Positions 18,321-27,287 of a stretch of DNA of 64,000 nt are shown here, in pieces. A program made the position numbers and the translations under genes. Location: assembly GCA_027717655.1 (NCBI GenBank), contig JALLOH010000001.1:18147-82146 (forward strand), given 5' to 3'. Positions within the stretch are counted from its first letter, which is position 1, and each line of letters begins with the position of its first letter. Source of the stretch: Acidobacteriia bacterium AH_259_A11_L15. GTDB lineage: Bacteria > Acidobacteriota > Terriglobia > Acidiferrales > 2-02-FULL-67-57. The notes under the pieces were generated by a model. That model was not told where the DNA came from and searched no databases. It saw only the letters and a program-made list of their open reading frames with translations.

Positions 18321-19712
18321 ATGCACTTCGACACGCTTATCCAGGGCGGCACCATCGTCACCGCCGCCGACACGTACGTCGCCGACATCGGCATCGTTGA
18401 CGGCCGCATCGCGGCCATCGCCCGGGAACTCCCGCGCGAAGCCGCTCGCCAGACGCTGCCCGCTCAAGGCCTGATGGTTATTCCCGGCGGCATCGACGTC
18501 CACACCCATATCGATATGCCCTTCGGCGGCACCACCAGCTCGGACGATTTCGAGACCGGCACCATCGCCGCCGCCTTCGGCGGCACCACCACGCTCATCG
18601 ACTTCGCCATCCAGTACAAGGGCCAGTCCTTGCGCACGGCCTTCGACACCTGGAGGAAGAAAGCCGAGGGCAAGGCCACCATCGACTATGCCTTCCATTG
18701 CATCGTTACCGACTTGCCCGACGCCCGCTTGGAAGAAATGAATGCGCTGGTGCGCGACGGTGTGTCCAGCTTCAAGCTCTTTATGGCCTATCCCGGCGTT
18801 TTCCTGGTGGAAGACGGCGTGATCTTCAAGGCGATGTCCCAGGCGGCGCAGAACGGCGCGCTCATTTGTATGCACGCGGAAAATGGAGGCGCCATTGACG
18901 TTATCGTCCAGCGAGCCCTGGCCGAAGGCAAGACCGCTCCCAAGTATCACGCGCTCACCCGCCCCACTACCGCCGAAGCGGAAGCCACCGGCCGCGCCAT
19001 TGCCCTGGCCGAAATGGCCGGCTCACCCGTTTACATCGTCCACCTTTCCTGCAATGACGCCCTGGAGAAGGTCCGCGAGGCCCGCGACCGCGGCCTGCCC
19101 GTCTATGCGGAGACCTGTCCCCAGTATCTCTTCCTTTCCATCGAGAACTTCGACGTCCCCGGCTTCGAAGGAGCCAAGTACGTCTTCACGCCTCCGCTCC
19201 GGGAAAAGTGGCACCAGGAAAAACTCTGGGCCGGTTTGGCCCAAGACCGCTTGCAAGTGGTCTCCACCGACCACTGCCCCTTCTGCTACAAGGACCAAAA
19301 GGAGATGGGCAAGGACGACTTTACTAAGATCCCCAACGGCGGCCCCGGCATCGAGCACCGCCTGAGCCTGGTCTATACGGGCGGCGTCCAGGCCGGGCGC
19401 TTCTCCCCGAATCGCTTCGTCGAGCTGGTCTCCACCACTCCGGCCAAGCTGTTTGGCCTTTATCCCCGCAAGGGGACGATTGCCGTCGGCTCCGATGCCG
19501 ACCTGGTGCTCTGGGACCCGAACAAGGAAGAAACCATCACCGCCCGGACCCACCACATGCGGGTGGACTACTCGATGTTCGAAGGGATTCGCATCAAGGG
19601 CGCGCCCCGCCAGGTGCTGGTGGGCGGCCGGCCGGTCATCGACAACGGCAAGTTCGTCGGCAAGCCCGGCCGGGGGCAATTTCTCAAACGCGGCACTTAT
19701 TCCGGCTTGTGA
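18321..19712 (+). CDS. hydA: Dihydropyrimidinase (D-hydantoinase)
   Basis: 463 aa cyclic amidohydrolase, usual family length. Start 18321 follows GGAGGGGAGCA; the long upstream extension in the ORF track is spurious. Binuclear zinc ligands: GIDVHTHIDMPFGG (HxH), the carboxylated Lys in SSFKLFMAYPG, His in CMHAENG and VHLSCNDAL, and Asp in STDHCPF. It opens dihydrouracil or dihydrothymine to the N-carbamoyl amino acid, which is the substrate of the amidohydrolase at 2633. It has its own promoter and sits between a GT4 gene and a PilZ gene, apart from the rest of the pathway. Confidence 0.92.
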   Translation: MHFDTLIQGGTIVTAADTYVADIGIVDGRIAAIARELPREAARQTLPAQGLMVIPGGIDVHTHIDMPFGGTTSSDDFETGTIAAAFGGTTTLIDFAIQYKGQSLRTAFDTWRKKAEGKATIDYAFHCIVTDLPDARLEEMNALVRDGVSSFKLFMAYPGVFLVEDGVIFKAMSQAAQNGALICMHAENGGAIDVIVQRALAEGKTAPKYHALTRPTTAEAEATGRAIALAEMAGSPVYIVHLSCNDALEKVREARDRGLPVYAETCPQYLFLSIENFDVPGFEGAKYVFTPPLREKWHQEKLWAGLAQDRLQVVSTDHCPFCYKDQKEMGKDDFTKIPNGGPGIEHRLSLVYTGGVQAGRFSPNRFVELVSTTPAKLFGLYPRKGTIAVGSDADLVLWDPNKEETITARTHHMRVDYSMFEGIRIKGAPRQVLVGGRPVIDNGKFVGKPGRGQFLKRGTYSGL

Positions 19713-19817
19713 AGCAGGACACGACCGACCAGCCGAGCAATTTGCCTGAGCCGATTCGAAGGGTTCCGGCCAGCTCCTCAAGCGCCAGCCTGACTCCGGC
19801 CTGTAGGCATCGCGGGC

Positions 19818-20153
19818 TCAGTGCGGGAGCATCTGGACAAGCCTGTGCAGGCGAGCTTGCTCGGCGGGCTTCAAGTCAAGGAATTCCACCCCCATGCCAG
19901 CTTCGGGGAGCACCTGCCGCACCACGCAGCCCACCTCTAGTGGCTCTTCCTCCTCCAGCGACACCCGGGCCAGAAACTCCGCTCCCACCCAAAGCGGGTT
20001 TTCCATCTCCAGCAGCATCCCCCCCAGGCTGATGTTGAGCGTCCGGGCGCGCAGGAGGGAGGAGCCGCGCTCGATTTCCACGTCAGCGATATAGTGCCCA
20101 CGGAAGTGCTCCCGCCGATCAAAGCTGGGCAGGCCAACTTCCTCGGTTTCCAT
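19818..20153 (-). CDS. Single-domain PilZ protein (c-di-GMP receptor)
   Basis: 111 aa. Both halves of the PilZ c-di-GMP signature are present: RREHFR (RxxxR) near residue 13 and NISLGG ([D/N]xSxxG) near residue 40, followed by the beta-barrel strands. The protein is soluble. Such proteins bind cyclic di-GMP and adjust motility or exopolysaccharide output by protein contact. Its place within a polysaccharide cluster suggests control of glycan synthesis or export. The ribosome site GGAG is followed by CTCC just before the ATG, so a small hairpin could cover it. Confidence 0.87.
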   Translation of the reverse strand: METEEVGLPSFDRREHFRGHYIADVEIERGSSLLRARTLNISLGGMLLEMENPLWVGAEFLARVSLEEEEPLEVGCVVRQVLPEAGMGVEFLDLKPAEQARLHRLVQMLPH

Positions 20154-20174
20154 GGAGGTAACTCCTTGGCTGCG

Positions 20175-20204
20175 ATGCTAGGGCGGTCTGTCTGTGCCTG
20201 TCAA
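20175..20204 (-). promoter_or_regulatory. Promoter for the PilZ gene
   Basis: TTGACA and TAGCAT on the minus strand are separated by 18 bp. The predicted leader is about 15 nt. Confidence 0.55.
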
Positions 20205-20214
20205 GCCACCCGGC

Positions 20215-22314
20215 TTAACAGTGCACCAGCCGGTGGAAGAGCGCCTCGTACTGCTCGGTAATCCTGTCCCAACTGTATGCTTCCCGGGCCCGCTGGCAAG
20301 CCCGTGCGCCAAAGCTGGCGCACAACGATTCGTCGCCCAGCGCCCGTTGCATCTTCTCGACCAGGTCTTCCACCGAGGCTTCAAAAGCAACCCCTGCGTT
20401 CCCCACTACCTCGGCGTTCTCCCGCGTGTTCAGGTAAAGCACACAGTGGCCGCACGCCATCGCCTCGATCAGCGCCGGATGGGTCCCGCCAACTTCGGTG
20501 GCGTGCACGTACAGAGCAGCGTGGCGCTGCAATTGCCAGTAGCCTTCCCCGTAAATCGGCCCGGTGAAAACGATGCGCTCGTCGGAAATCTTCTCCAGCG
20601 CCTGCACGTAGTCGGGCCGGTACCGATTTCCGCCCACCACCGCCAGCTTCCTGTCGGTTCGAATCCGCTCGAAGGCTCGAATCACCAACTCAGGATTGTT
20701 CTCCGGCTCCAACCGGCTGACGTAGAGGACGTACCGCCTTGGCCGGAGCTGGAAGCGATCGAGCACGTCGCGAGCGATCCCGACCTCTGGCGGCTGGGCC
20801 CCGTAGGCGATCACCGTGGAAGACTTGCCGTAGCGCCTCCGGTAGTACTCCTGCATCACCCGCGCATCGGTCACCATCACCGTCGGGGTCACCAACGCCA
20901 GCCACTCGCACAGCCACAGGTAGGCCCGCCCCAGCCAGCTCCACTTGCGACGCCGCCGGTCCAGACCGTCCACGTTCAGTGCCGTGGGCTTCCCCACCAC
21001 CCGGGGCACCCACACGAAGGGGCTGTTCGCCACGTTGCAGGCGAAAACCACCTCCGCATCCGTGCGCGCTACGTGAAAGACCGAGAGAAACGTATGCACT
21101 ACGGTGTCCAGATACTTGTAGGCCAGCGTGGGGAGCAACACCAGGCGCATGCCCCGGTAGGTGGGCTGCTGGTAGGAAATCTGCGGCCGCCGACCATAGA
21201 CGGTAACTTGGTGCCCGCGCGCCGCCAGTCGCGCCCCCAGCTCTTCGGCCAGCGTCTCAAACCCGCCGTAATTCGCCGGCACCCCCCGCGTCCCCAGGAT
21301 GGCTATCTTCATCGGCTCGACCTCGGCCGGAAAGCTGACCGGGCGAAAGCGGAACCAGCGCGCCAGCTCGCCGTCCGCCACGCGCCGCTTGGCTTGCACC
21401 TGCCGCCGCTTTTCCCACAGGCGCCGCCGCTGTCCCCAAAGGTAACGGAAAGCGGGCAGCGACGTGCGCTCACGCAGCAGCACATAGGCGACGATTCCCA
21501 GGTCGCGCACTTTCATGGGCACGAAGAGCCGCCAGTAAAGGCCCCACCCGATGTTCTTGCCGCGCAGCAGGAAACGGTTTTTGGTGGAGTGATAGTTCAA
21601 GAGCGGCGGCAGCTCCCGCCGGTTTTCCGGCAGCACCCGGCGCACGTGATAGCCGACCGCCTGCGGAACGTAAAGACAGTGCCAGCCGGCCAACTGTGCC
21701 CGCCAGGCCACATCGGCGTCCTCTCGATAAGAGAAAAAGTCCTCATCGAAAAATTCCCCGTCCACAGAGAGGTCCTGGATCATGGATCGCCGATAGAGCG
21801 CGGCCGCGGCCGTCGCGCCAAACACCAGCTCGCGCCGCTCGTACTGCCCGCGGTCCGGTTGGTTCGAGCCCCGGTCCAGGTGGCGCAAGGTGGGGGTGAA
21901 ATAGATGCCCGTGGAATCAATCAGCGGCGCGGCCGGACGGGAGCCGTCAGGCGCCAGCCGCAAAAGTTTGCCGCAGGCAGTCCCCACCTCGGAGCGCGGC
22001 TCGGCGGCTTCCACCAACGTCCGCACAAAGTCCGCCTCCAGCACGACATCCGGGTTCAGGCAAAGCACCCAGTCAGCTTGAGCGTGGCCCATCGCCTGGT
22101 TCTGGCCCGCCGCGAAACCCCGGTTCTCGCGGTTGCGGATCAGCTTCACCCGCCCCCCGTAGCGCTCCAAGAGCTGGAGCGTTCCGTCCCGGGAGGCGTT
22201 GTCCACTACGACAATCTCCAACTCCACTCCTTGCTGCGCGAACAGAGACTCCAGGCAGCGCTCCAGGTAGGATTTGCTGTTGCAGGTAACCAGACTGACG
22301 GCAACGCGCACCAT
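20215..22314 (-). CDS. Bifunctional GT2-GT4 glycosyltransferase fusion
   Basis: 699 aa from ATG 22314, which follows the preceding GT2 stop by 8 nt with AGAGGG as ribosome site. Residues 1 to about 330 form a GT2 domain: VAVSLVTCNSKSYLERCL, VVVDNASRDGTL, LNPDVVLEADF and a FSYREDADVAWRAQ acceptor motif. From residue 335 (MKIAILGTRGVPANYGGFETLAEEL) a complete GT4/DUF1972-type rhamnosyltransferase domain follows, with VLYVSRLEPENNPELVIRAF and a THPALIEAMACG donor motif. No stop separates them. An internal ATG at 21312 could also start the second domain alone. It probably adds two successive sugars, likely rhamnose-type. Confidence 0.85.
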   Translation of the reverse strand: MVRVAVSLVTCNSKSYLERCLESLFAQQGVELEIVVVDNASRDGTLQLLERYGGRVKLIRNRENRGFAAGQNQAMGHAQADWVLCLNPDVVLEADFVRTLVEAAEPRSEVGTACGKLLRLAPDGSRPAAPLIDSTGIYFTPTLRHLDRGSNQPDRGQYERRELVFGATAAAALYRRSMIQDLSVDGEFFDEDFFSYREDADVAWRAQLAGWHCLYVPQAVGYHVRRVLPENRRELPPLLNYHSTKNRFLLRGKNIGWGLYWRLFVPMKVRDLGIVAYVLLRERTSLPAFRYLWGQRRRLWEKRRQVQAKRRVADGELARWFRFRPVSFPAEVEPMKIAILGTRGVPANYGGFETLAEELGARLAARGHQVTVYGRRPQISYQQPTYRGMRLVLLPTLAYKYLDTVVHTFLSVFHVARTDAEVVFACNVANSPFVWVPRVVGKPTALNVDGLDRRRRKWSWLGRAYLWLCEWLALVTPTVMVTDARVMQEYYRRRYGKSSTVIAYGAQPPEVGIARDVLDRFQLRPRRYVLYVSRLEPENNPELVIRAFERIRTDRKLAVVGGNRYRPDYVQALEKISDERIVFTGPIYGEGYWQLQRHAALYVHATEVGGTHPALIEAMACGHCVLYLNTRENAEVVGNAGVAFEASVEDLVEKMQRALGDESLCASFGARACQRAREAYSWDRITEQYEALFHRLVHC

Positions 22315-22322
22315 AGCCCTCT

Positions 22323-23252
22323 TCACTCTTGGGCGCGCCCGAATACGCAGCACCGAATGACTTGGGCGTAGGCGTCCAGGGCCGCCCTTCGCCCGTCCGG
22401 CCGGGGGCCCACACCCACCAGCGTCGCCACCGCACGCAACAGCATCCCGGCCAAAATTCCCATCCGCAAGACGACACCCGCCAGCCGGCCGTGGTGCTTC
22501 TGGAAGTAGCGCCGCAGGTTCCGATACCAATAGACTTGCCGTTCTTTTTCCGGTACAGCGCCCAGGCTGTGGCCGCCCGCATGGTGGAAACGCGCCCGCG
22601 GTTCGTAGACAATCTTCCAGCCGCGCGCCCGCAGTCGCCGGCAGAGGTCGACGTCCTCGAACCACAAGGGGAAGAAGCGCTCATCGAAACCGTCCACCGC
22701 TTCCCAGGCCTGGCGCTTCACCAACAGGCAGGCTCCGGCAGGCTGTTCCACCGCCGCTGCACGCTCGTAATCCATCCCCAGGCAACGATACCGCCGGTTC
22801 CAAGGGTTGCCAGGAAAAATCCGGTTGAGCAAGAGAATCTCAGCCAGAGCGGTCGCCAGGGTGGGAAAGCGCCGCACCACAAACCCGGCTTGCGTTGTCC
22901 CGTTCGGGTTCAAAAGTCGCCCCCCGACCGCCCCCACCTCGTTCGGCTCCACCGCCGCCCGCAATGCCGCCAAGGCGCCGGGCTCGGCCACTACGTCGGG
23001 ATTGAGAAAAAGCAGAAGCTCCCCCCGGGCCCAGCGAACTCCCTGCCGGGCGGCCCCGGCGAACCCGAGATTGTCCGCGCTGGCACACACCTGCGTGCCC
23101 GAGTGGGAACGAGCCAGTTCTACCGTGGCATCTCGCGACCCATTGTCCACTACGATGCGTTCCCAGCCCGGCTCGTGGAGGCTGCGCAGGCACGCCTGGA
23201 TGTGCTCGGCGGAATTGAAAGTAACAATAACGATGGATCCCAGTGGAGGCAT
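22323..23252 (-). CDS. Family 2 glycosyltransferase (rhamnosyltransferase-like)
   Basis: 309 aa. Start ATG 23252 or the adjacent GTG 23255. The GT-A motifs are SIVIVTFNSAEHIQACL, IVVDNGSRDATVELA, LLLFLNPDVVAEPG and the FPLWFEDVDLCRRLRARGW acceptor segment. Its C-terminal hydrophobic run (VVLRMGILAGMLLRAVATLV) could associate with the membrane. It is the first gene of a two-gene unit with the GT2-GT4 fusion. A TATAAT on the minus strand (23267-23272) lies 11 nt before the GTG. Divergent from the ABC exporter genes. Confidence 0.86.
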   Translation of the reverse strand: MPPLGSIVIVTFNSAEHIQACLRSLHEPGWERIVVDNGSRDATVELARSHSGTQVCASADNLGFAGAARQGVRWARGELLLFLNPDVVAEPGALAALRAAVEPNEVGAVGGRLLNPNGTTQAGFVVRRFPTLATALAEILLLNRIFPGNPWNRRYRCLGMDYERAAAVEQPAGACLLVKRQAWEAVDGFDERFFPLWFEDVDLCRRLRARGWKIVYEPRARFHHAGGHSLGAVPEKERQVYWYRNLRRYFQKHHGRLAGVVLRMGILAGMLLRAVATLVGVGPRPDGRRAALDAYAQVIRCCVFGRAQE

Positions 23253-23304
23253 CACCGTTCGCAGGCATTATAGCAGCCCCGCACAGCAGCGCCTCCGGCC
23301 AGCG

Positions 23305-23333
23305 TTGACACTCCCAGGAGGCTTGAGTATAAC
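23305..23333 (+). promoter_or_regulatory. Promoter for the polysaccharide exporter genes
   Basis: TTGACA and TATAAC are separated by 17 bp, one of the best promoter matches in the window. The leader to ATG 23355 would be about 14 nt, without an obvious ribosome site. Confidence 0.6.
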
Positions 23334-23354
23334 CACCTGGCAAACGGTGATCCT

Positions 23355-24137
23355 ATGCTAGAACTCCTCCGCGATACCTACCACTACCGGGAACTCATTT
23401 GGATTCTGGCCCTGAAAGAACTCAAAGTGCGCTACAAACGCTCCCTGCTGGGCGTGCTGTGGGCCTTCCTGAACCCGTTAATGATGACTGCTATTTTTGT
23501 GGTGGTCTTCAGCAAATTCCGCGTCGGACGGTTCGGCATCGAGCACTACGCCATCTTCCTGCTCTGCGCCATGTTCCCCTTCACCTTCTACCAGCAGTCG
23601 ATGGCGTATGCGGTGCAATCCATCATCGCCAATGGCTCGCTGATCAAGAAGGTCTACATCCCCAAGCTCGTCTTTCCCCTGGCCGCGGTGCTGGCCAACT
23701 TTTTCAATCTCATGCTCTCGCTGATTCCCCTGGCCTTCTTCCTCTGGGTGTTCGACCACCCGTTCCACAAGACCTGGCTCTACCTGCCGGTCCCGATGCT
23801 GGGCCTGCTGCTCTTCACAGCCGGATGCGGATTCGCGGTGGCCGCTCTCGGCGTTTTCCTCCACGATATCGGCCACATCTTGGAGGTTTTCCTGCGGGCC
23901 TTTTTTTTCCTCTGTCCGGTGTTGTATGACCTAGATCACATCCCCGCGCGGTTTCACCCGGTGCTAATCTGGAATCCTATGCTGCATATCCTGCGCGGGT
24001 TCCGGCTGCCGATCTATGCCGGGGAATTACCTGAGCCGGCGTCGGCTTTGATCTCCATTCTGGTGGGAGTGGTGGCGGTGGTCCTCGGCTATGCTATCTT
24101 CCGCCGCTTTCAGGACTCGTTTGCCATTCACGTTTGA
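23355..24137 (+). CDS. wzm: ABC-2 polysaccharide export permease (Wzm type)
   Basis: 260 aa with about six membrane segments. The typical opening is LIWILALKELKVRYKRSLLGVLWAFLNPLMM, and AVQSIIANGSLIKKVYIPKLVFP is a conserved ABC-2 motif. It forms the channel of an ATP-driven exporter that moves a finished O-antigen or capsule chain on its lipid carrier across the inner membrane. The ATPase gene follows within 2 nt. Divergent glycosyltransferases and the downstream rhamnose gene supply the substrate. Confidence 0.9.
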   Translation: MLELLRDTYHYRELIWILALKELKVRYKRSLLGVLWAFLNPLMMTAIFVVVFSKFRVGRFGIEHYAIFLLCAMFPFTFYQQSMAYAVQSIIANGSLIKKVYIPKLVFPLAAVLANFFNLMLSLIPLAFFLWVFDHPFHKTWLYLPVPMLGLLLFTAGCGFAVAALGVFLHDIGHILEVFLRAFFFLCPVLYDLDHIPARFHPVLIWNPMLHILRGFRLPIYAGELPEPASALISILVGVVAVVLGYAIFRRFQDSFAIHV

Positions 24138-24139
24138 GG

Positions 24140-24922
24140 ATGCCCACATCGAACGCCTACAAGATTCGCTTCCGAGACGTCTGGCAGCGATTTCGCATCT
24201 ACCCCAAGCGGGGCCGCACGCTGCGCGACGTCTTTATCCGGCTTTCTCCCGGCTTCCTGGCGCGCCGCGACCTCGAGGCCCTCAAAGGAGTGTCGTTTGC
24301 CGTGCCGCCCGGCGAGTGTCTGGGCATCATCGGCCGCAACGGTTCCGGCAAGAGCACCATCCTGCGTCTCATTGCCCGGATTTTCCCGCCCAGCTCGGGG
24401 ACAGTTGAAGTCCGGGGACATGTCTCGCCCCTGATCGAATTGGGCGCTGGGTTCCACTCAGAACTCACAGGAAGAGAAAACGCCATCCTGGCGGGGGTGA
24501 TTCTAGGCTTCACCCGACGGGAGATGCAGAAGAAGCTCGCTTCCATCCTGGCCTTCGCTGGCATGGACGAGTTCGCCGACGTGCCCATCCGGCAGTACTC
24601 CACGGGAATGCTCTCCCGGCTGGGCTTTGCCGTGGCGACCGAGATCGACCCGGATATTCTCCTCGTAGATGAAGTCCTGGCCGTCGGGGACAAAGGATTC
24701 CAGCAAAAATGCTTGGAACGCATGCACAACTTTCGCCGGCAGGGCAAGACCATGGTGTTCGTCTCGCACAACATGGACGACGTCCGCTCCATCTGTGAGC
24801 GGGTCCTGCTCCTGAACGATGGCGAACTCCTGATGGATGGCAAACCCGATCAGGTAATCGTCCGTTACGAGGAGCTCATCCGCGAGCTGGGCCCCGGCCG
24901 ACCGGTTCGGAAACGGTTGTAG
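24140..24922 (+). CDS. wzt: Polysaccharide export ATPase (Wzt type)
   Basis: 260 aa from ATG 24140; a TTG overlapping the permease stop (24134) is an alternative start. Walker A is GRNGSGKST, the signature region YSTGMLSRLGFA and Walker B DILLVDEVLAVGDKGF, with switch His in FVSHNMDD. The N-terminal IRFRDVWQRFRIYPKRGRTLRDVF is typical of the Wzt/TagH group. It lacks the C-terminal carbohydrate-binding domain found in longer Wzt proteins, so substrate choice probably does not depend on chain-end recognition. It partners with the permease upstream. Confidence 0.9.
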   Translation: MPTSNAYKIRFRDVWQRFRIYPKRGRTLRDVFIRLSPGFLARRDLEALKGVSFAVPPGECLGIIGRNGSGKSTILRLIARIFPPSSGTVEVRGHVSPLIELGAGFHSELTGRENAILAGVILGFTRREMQKKLASILAFAGMDEFADVPIRQYSTGMLSRLGFAVATEIDPDILLVDEVLAVGDKGFQQKCLERMHNFRRQGKTMVFVSHNMDDVRSICERVLLLNDGELLMDGKPDQVIVRYEELIRELGPGRPVRKRL

Positions 24923-24924
24923 CC

Positions 24925-25788
24925 ATGCGAATCCTTCTGACCGGCGGGGGCGGCCAACTGGCTACCGACCTTGAATCCTGTCTGCGCGGCAACGAGGTCG
25001 TCCCCCTCACCCACGCTCAGTTGGACATCTGCGATCCAGCGGCGGTTCGCGCCCAGATGGAGCGCCACCGGCCGGAGTTCCTCATCAATACCGCAGCCTA
25101 CAACCGGGTGGATGAGGCCGAAGAAAACCCCGACACGGCTTTCCAGGTCAACGCCGTGGGGGTCTACCACTTGGCCCGCGCGGCCGCCGCCGTGGGCGCC
25201 GTGCTGGTGCATTTCAGCACCGACTATGTTTTCGACGGCACTCAACGGAAGCCTTACCGGGAAAGCGACACGCCCAATCCCCTGTCCGTCTACGCTCTCT
25301 CCAAGCGCGCCGGCGAGATGATTGTGCCGCGGTACTGCGAAAAGTATTTCCTGATTCGCACCTGCGGGCTGTACGGCCCGACCGGCAAGCGCAGCCAAGG
25401 CGGAAACTTCGTGGAACGCATGCTTCGAAGGGCGCGCGAAGGCAAGCCCCTTCGGGTCGTCAACGACCAGGTCCTCACCCCCACCAGCACCCGCGACCTG
25501 GCCCAGAAATTGCTCCCGCTTCTCCAGAGCGATCGCTACGGCCTCTACCACATGACCAATGCGGGAGAATGCTCCTGGTACGACTTCGCCCGGGAAATCC
25601 TTCGTCGGGCTGGTCTCTCCTCGGACCTTCAGCCCATCAGCACAAAAGATTTCGGCGCCAAGGCTCGCCGCCCCCCGTATTCGGTCTTGGACAACTACGC
25701 CTATCGCGCCGCCGGCTTTGACGACTTCCGTTCCTGGCAGGAGGCTCTGGCCGACTACTTCCAGCAGACCCAGCCGGGGCAGGTATAA
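24925..25788 (+). CDS. rfbD: dTDP-4-dehydrorhamnose reductase
   Basis: 287 aa short-chain dehydrogenase of the RmlD type. NADPH motif [15 protein letters not shown], then the conserved [35 protein letters not shown] with the catalytic Tyr-Lys in YALSKRAGE. It makes dTDP-L-rhamnose in the last step of the rml pathway. The other rml genes are not in this window. The start is 2 nt after the wzt stop, so it is cotranscribed with the exporter and implies rhamnose in the surface glycan. Confidence 0.92.
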   Translation: MRILLTGGGGQLATDLESCLRGNEVVPLTHAQLDICDPAAVRAQMERHRPEFLINTAAYNRVDEAEENPDTAFQVNAVGVYHLARAAAAVGAVLVHFSTDYVFDGTQRKPYRESDTPNPLSVYALSKRAGEMIVPRYCEKYFLIRTCGLYGPTGKRSQGGNFVERMLRRAREGKPLRVVNDQVLTPTSTRDLAQKLLPLLQSDRYGLYHMTNAGECSWYDFAREILRRAGLSSDLQPISTKDFGAKARRPPYSVLDNYAYRAAGFDDFRSWQEALADYFQQTQPGQV

Positions 25789-25789
25789 T
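25784..25789 (+). promoter_or_regulatory. Candidate -10 element for a near-leaderless gatB mRNA
   Basis: A perfect TATAAT ends 7 nt before ATG 25797. No good -35 is visible. If used, transcription would start at or next to the start codon. Confidence 0.4.
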
Positions 25790-25796
25790 TGCGGCG

Positions 25797-27287
25797 ATGG
25801 AGTTGACACGGGAAGAAATCGCCGCCGTGGCCGAGCGCAAGCGCGAGGCCTACGAGGTGGTCATCGGGCTGGAAGTCCACGTTCAACTCAAGACCGCCTC
25901 CAAGATCTTCTGCGCCTGCTCGACCCGCTTCGGCGACCCGCCCAACACCAACGTCTGCCCGGTCTGCCTGGGGCTGCCGGGCGCGCTCCCGGTGCTGAAC
26001 CGCAAGGCGGTCGCGCTGGCGGTGCGCGCGGCGCTGGCCTTGAACTGCGGCGTGAATCCTTCCTCGCAGTTTTCCCGCAAGAACTATTTCTATCCCGACC
26101 TGCCCAAGGGCTATCAAATCTCCCAGTACGACCGGCCGCTGGCCGAGCAGGGCTGGTTGCAGATTGAAGCTGAGGACAGCAGCAAGCGCGTGGGCATCAC
26201 CCGGTTGCACCTCGAAGAGGATGCCGGCAAGTCACTCCATGAGGGCTTCCCGGATTCCGATGCCAAAACCTACCTCGACTTCAACCGCTGCGGCGTGGCC
26301 TTGATTGAGATCGTCAGCGAGCCCGACCTGCGCTCCCCGCAGCAAGCCTACGCCTACCTGACTACCCTGAAGCAAGTGCTGGAATACATCGAAGTCAGCG
26401 ATTGCGACATGGAGAAGGGCTCCCTGCGCTGCGACGCCAACGTCAGCGTCCGCCGCAAGGGAGCCGGGGCACTGGGCGTCAAGACCGAAGTGAAGAACCT
26501 GAACTCCTTTCGCTACCTGGCGCGGGCGCTCGAATACGAAATCAACCGCCAGGTGGCGGTCCTGGAGAACAGCGGCCGCATCGAGCAGGAGACCCGGCTG
26601 TGGAACCTGGCCGGCGGCCGCACCGAGCCCATGCGCTCCAAGGAATACGCCCACGACTATCGCTACTTCCCCGAACCGGACTTGCTCCCGCTCACGGTGA
26701 AGGCAGAACTGCTGGAGAAGATTCGCGGAGAGATGCCTGAGTTGCCCGCCGCGCGCAAGGCCCGCTTCATCGGTCAATACGGCCTTACCGAGTACGATGC
26801 CGAAGTGCTCACCGGCACGCGCGCCCTAGCCGACTTTTTCGAAGCCACCGCCCGCAAAGCGCCGGAACCGAAAACAGCCGCCAACTGGATTCAAACCGAA
26901 CTGCTGGGCGCCTTGAAAGAAGCAGGAAAAGAAATCCAGGAATCTCCGGTCGCCCCTGCGGCGCTCGCCGAATTGCTCCAGCTAGTCCAAGACGGCACGC
27001 TCTCCGGCAAGATGGGCAAAGCCGTCTTTCAAAAGATGGTTGGCAGCGGCAAATCCGCCCCGGAAATTGTGGCCGCGGAAAAGATGGAGCAGATTACCGA
27101 CCCCGCCGCCATTGAAAAGCTCTGCCGGGAGGTACTGGAGAAAAACGCAGACAAGATCGAGCAGTACCGGAAAGGCAAGCAGGCGTTGTTCGGGTTCTTC
27201 GTGGGCCAGGTGATGAAAGCCTCCCGCGGCCAGGCCAACCCCGCCCGGGTCAACGACACCTTGAAACGACTGCTGGCGGGCAACTAG
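25797..27287 (+). CDS. gatB: Asp/Glu-tRNA amidotransferase subunit B
   Basis: 496 aa, slightly longer than usual because of a 15-residue N-terminal lead. GatB signature: [22 protein letters not shown] with the Zn-binding Cys cluster ([19 protein letters not shown]), RCDANVSVR and [11 protein letters not shown]. The C-terminal YqeY-like tail domain ends [20 protein letters not shown]. It transamidates Glu-tRNA(Gln) or Asp-tRNA(Asn) with GatA and GatC, neither of which is in this window. A tRNA-Asn gene lies 4 kb downstream. It overlaps the convergent ABC ATPase gene by 4 nt. Confidence 0.95.
   Translation: MELTREEIAAVAERKREAYEVVIGLEVHVQLKTASKIFCACSTRFGDPPNTNVCPVCLGLPGALPVLNRKAVALAVRAALALNCGVNPSSQFSRKNYFYPDLPKGYQISQYDRPLAEQGWLQIEAEDSSKRVGITRLHLEEDAGKSLHEGFPDSDAKTYLDFNRCGVALIEIVSEPDLRSPQQAYAYLTTLKQVLEYIEVSDCDMEKGSLRCDANVSVRRKGAGALGVKTEVKNLNSFRYLARALEYEINRQVAVLENSGRIEQETRLWNLAGGRTEPMRSKEYAHDYRYFPEPDLLPLTVKAELLEKIRGEMPELPAARKARFIGQYGLTEYDAEVLTGTRALADFFEATARKAPEPKTAANWIQTELLGALKEAGKEIQESPVAPAALAELLQLVQDGTLSGKMGKAVFQKMVGSGKSAPEIVAAEKMEQITDPAAIEKLCREVLEKNADKIEQYRKGKQALFGFFVGQVMKASRGQANPARVNDTLKRLLAGN

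Noticed and set aside
20194-22371. 725-aa plus-strand ORF opposite the GT2-GT4 fusion
   Set aside because: Antisense shadow rich in Pro, His and Arg; the opposite strand has clear glycosyltransferase motifs.
11944-25788. Polysaccharide region as a prophage or genomic island with boundaries
   Set aside because: No integrase, attachment repeat or tRNA junction is visible. Codon use looks like that of the neighbours.
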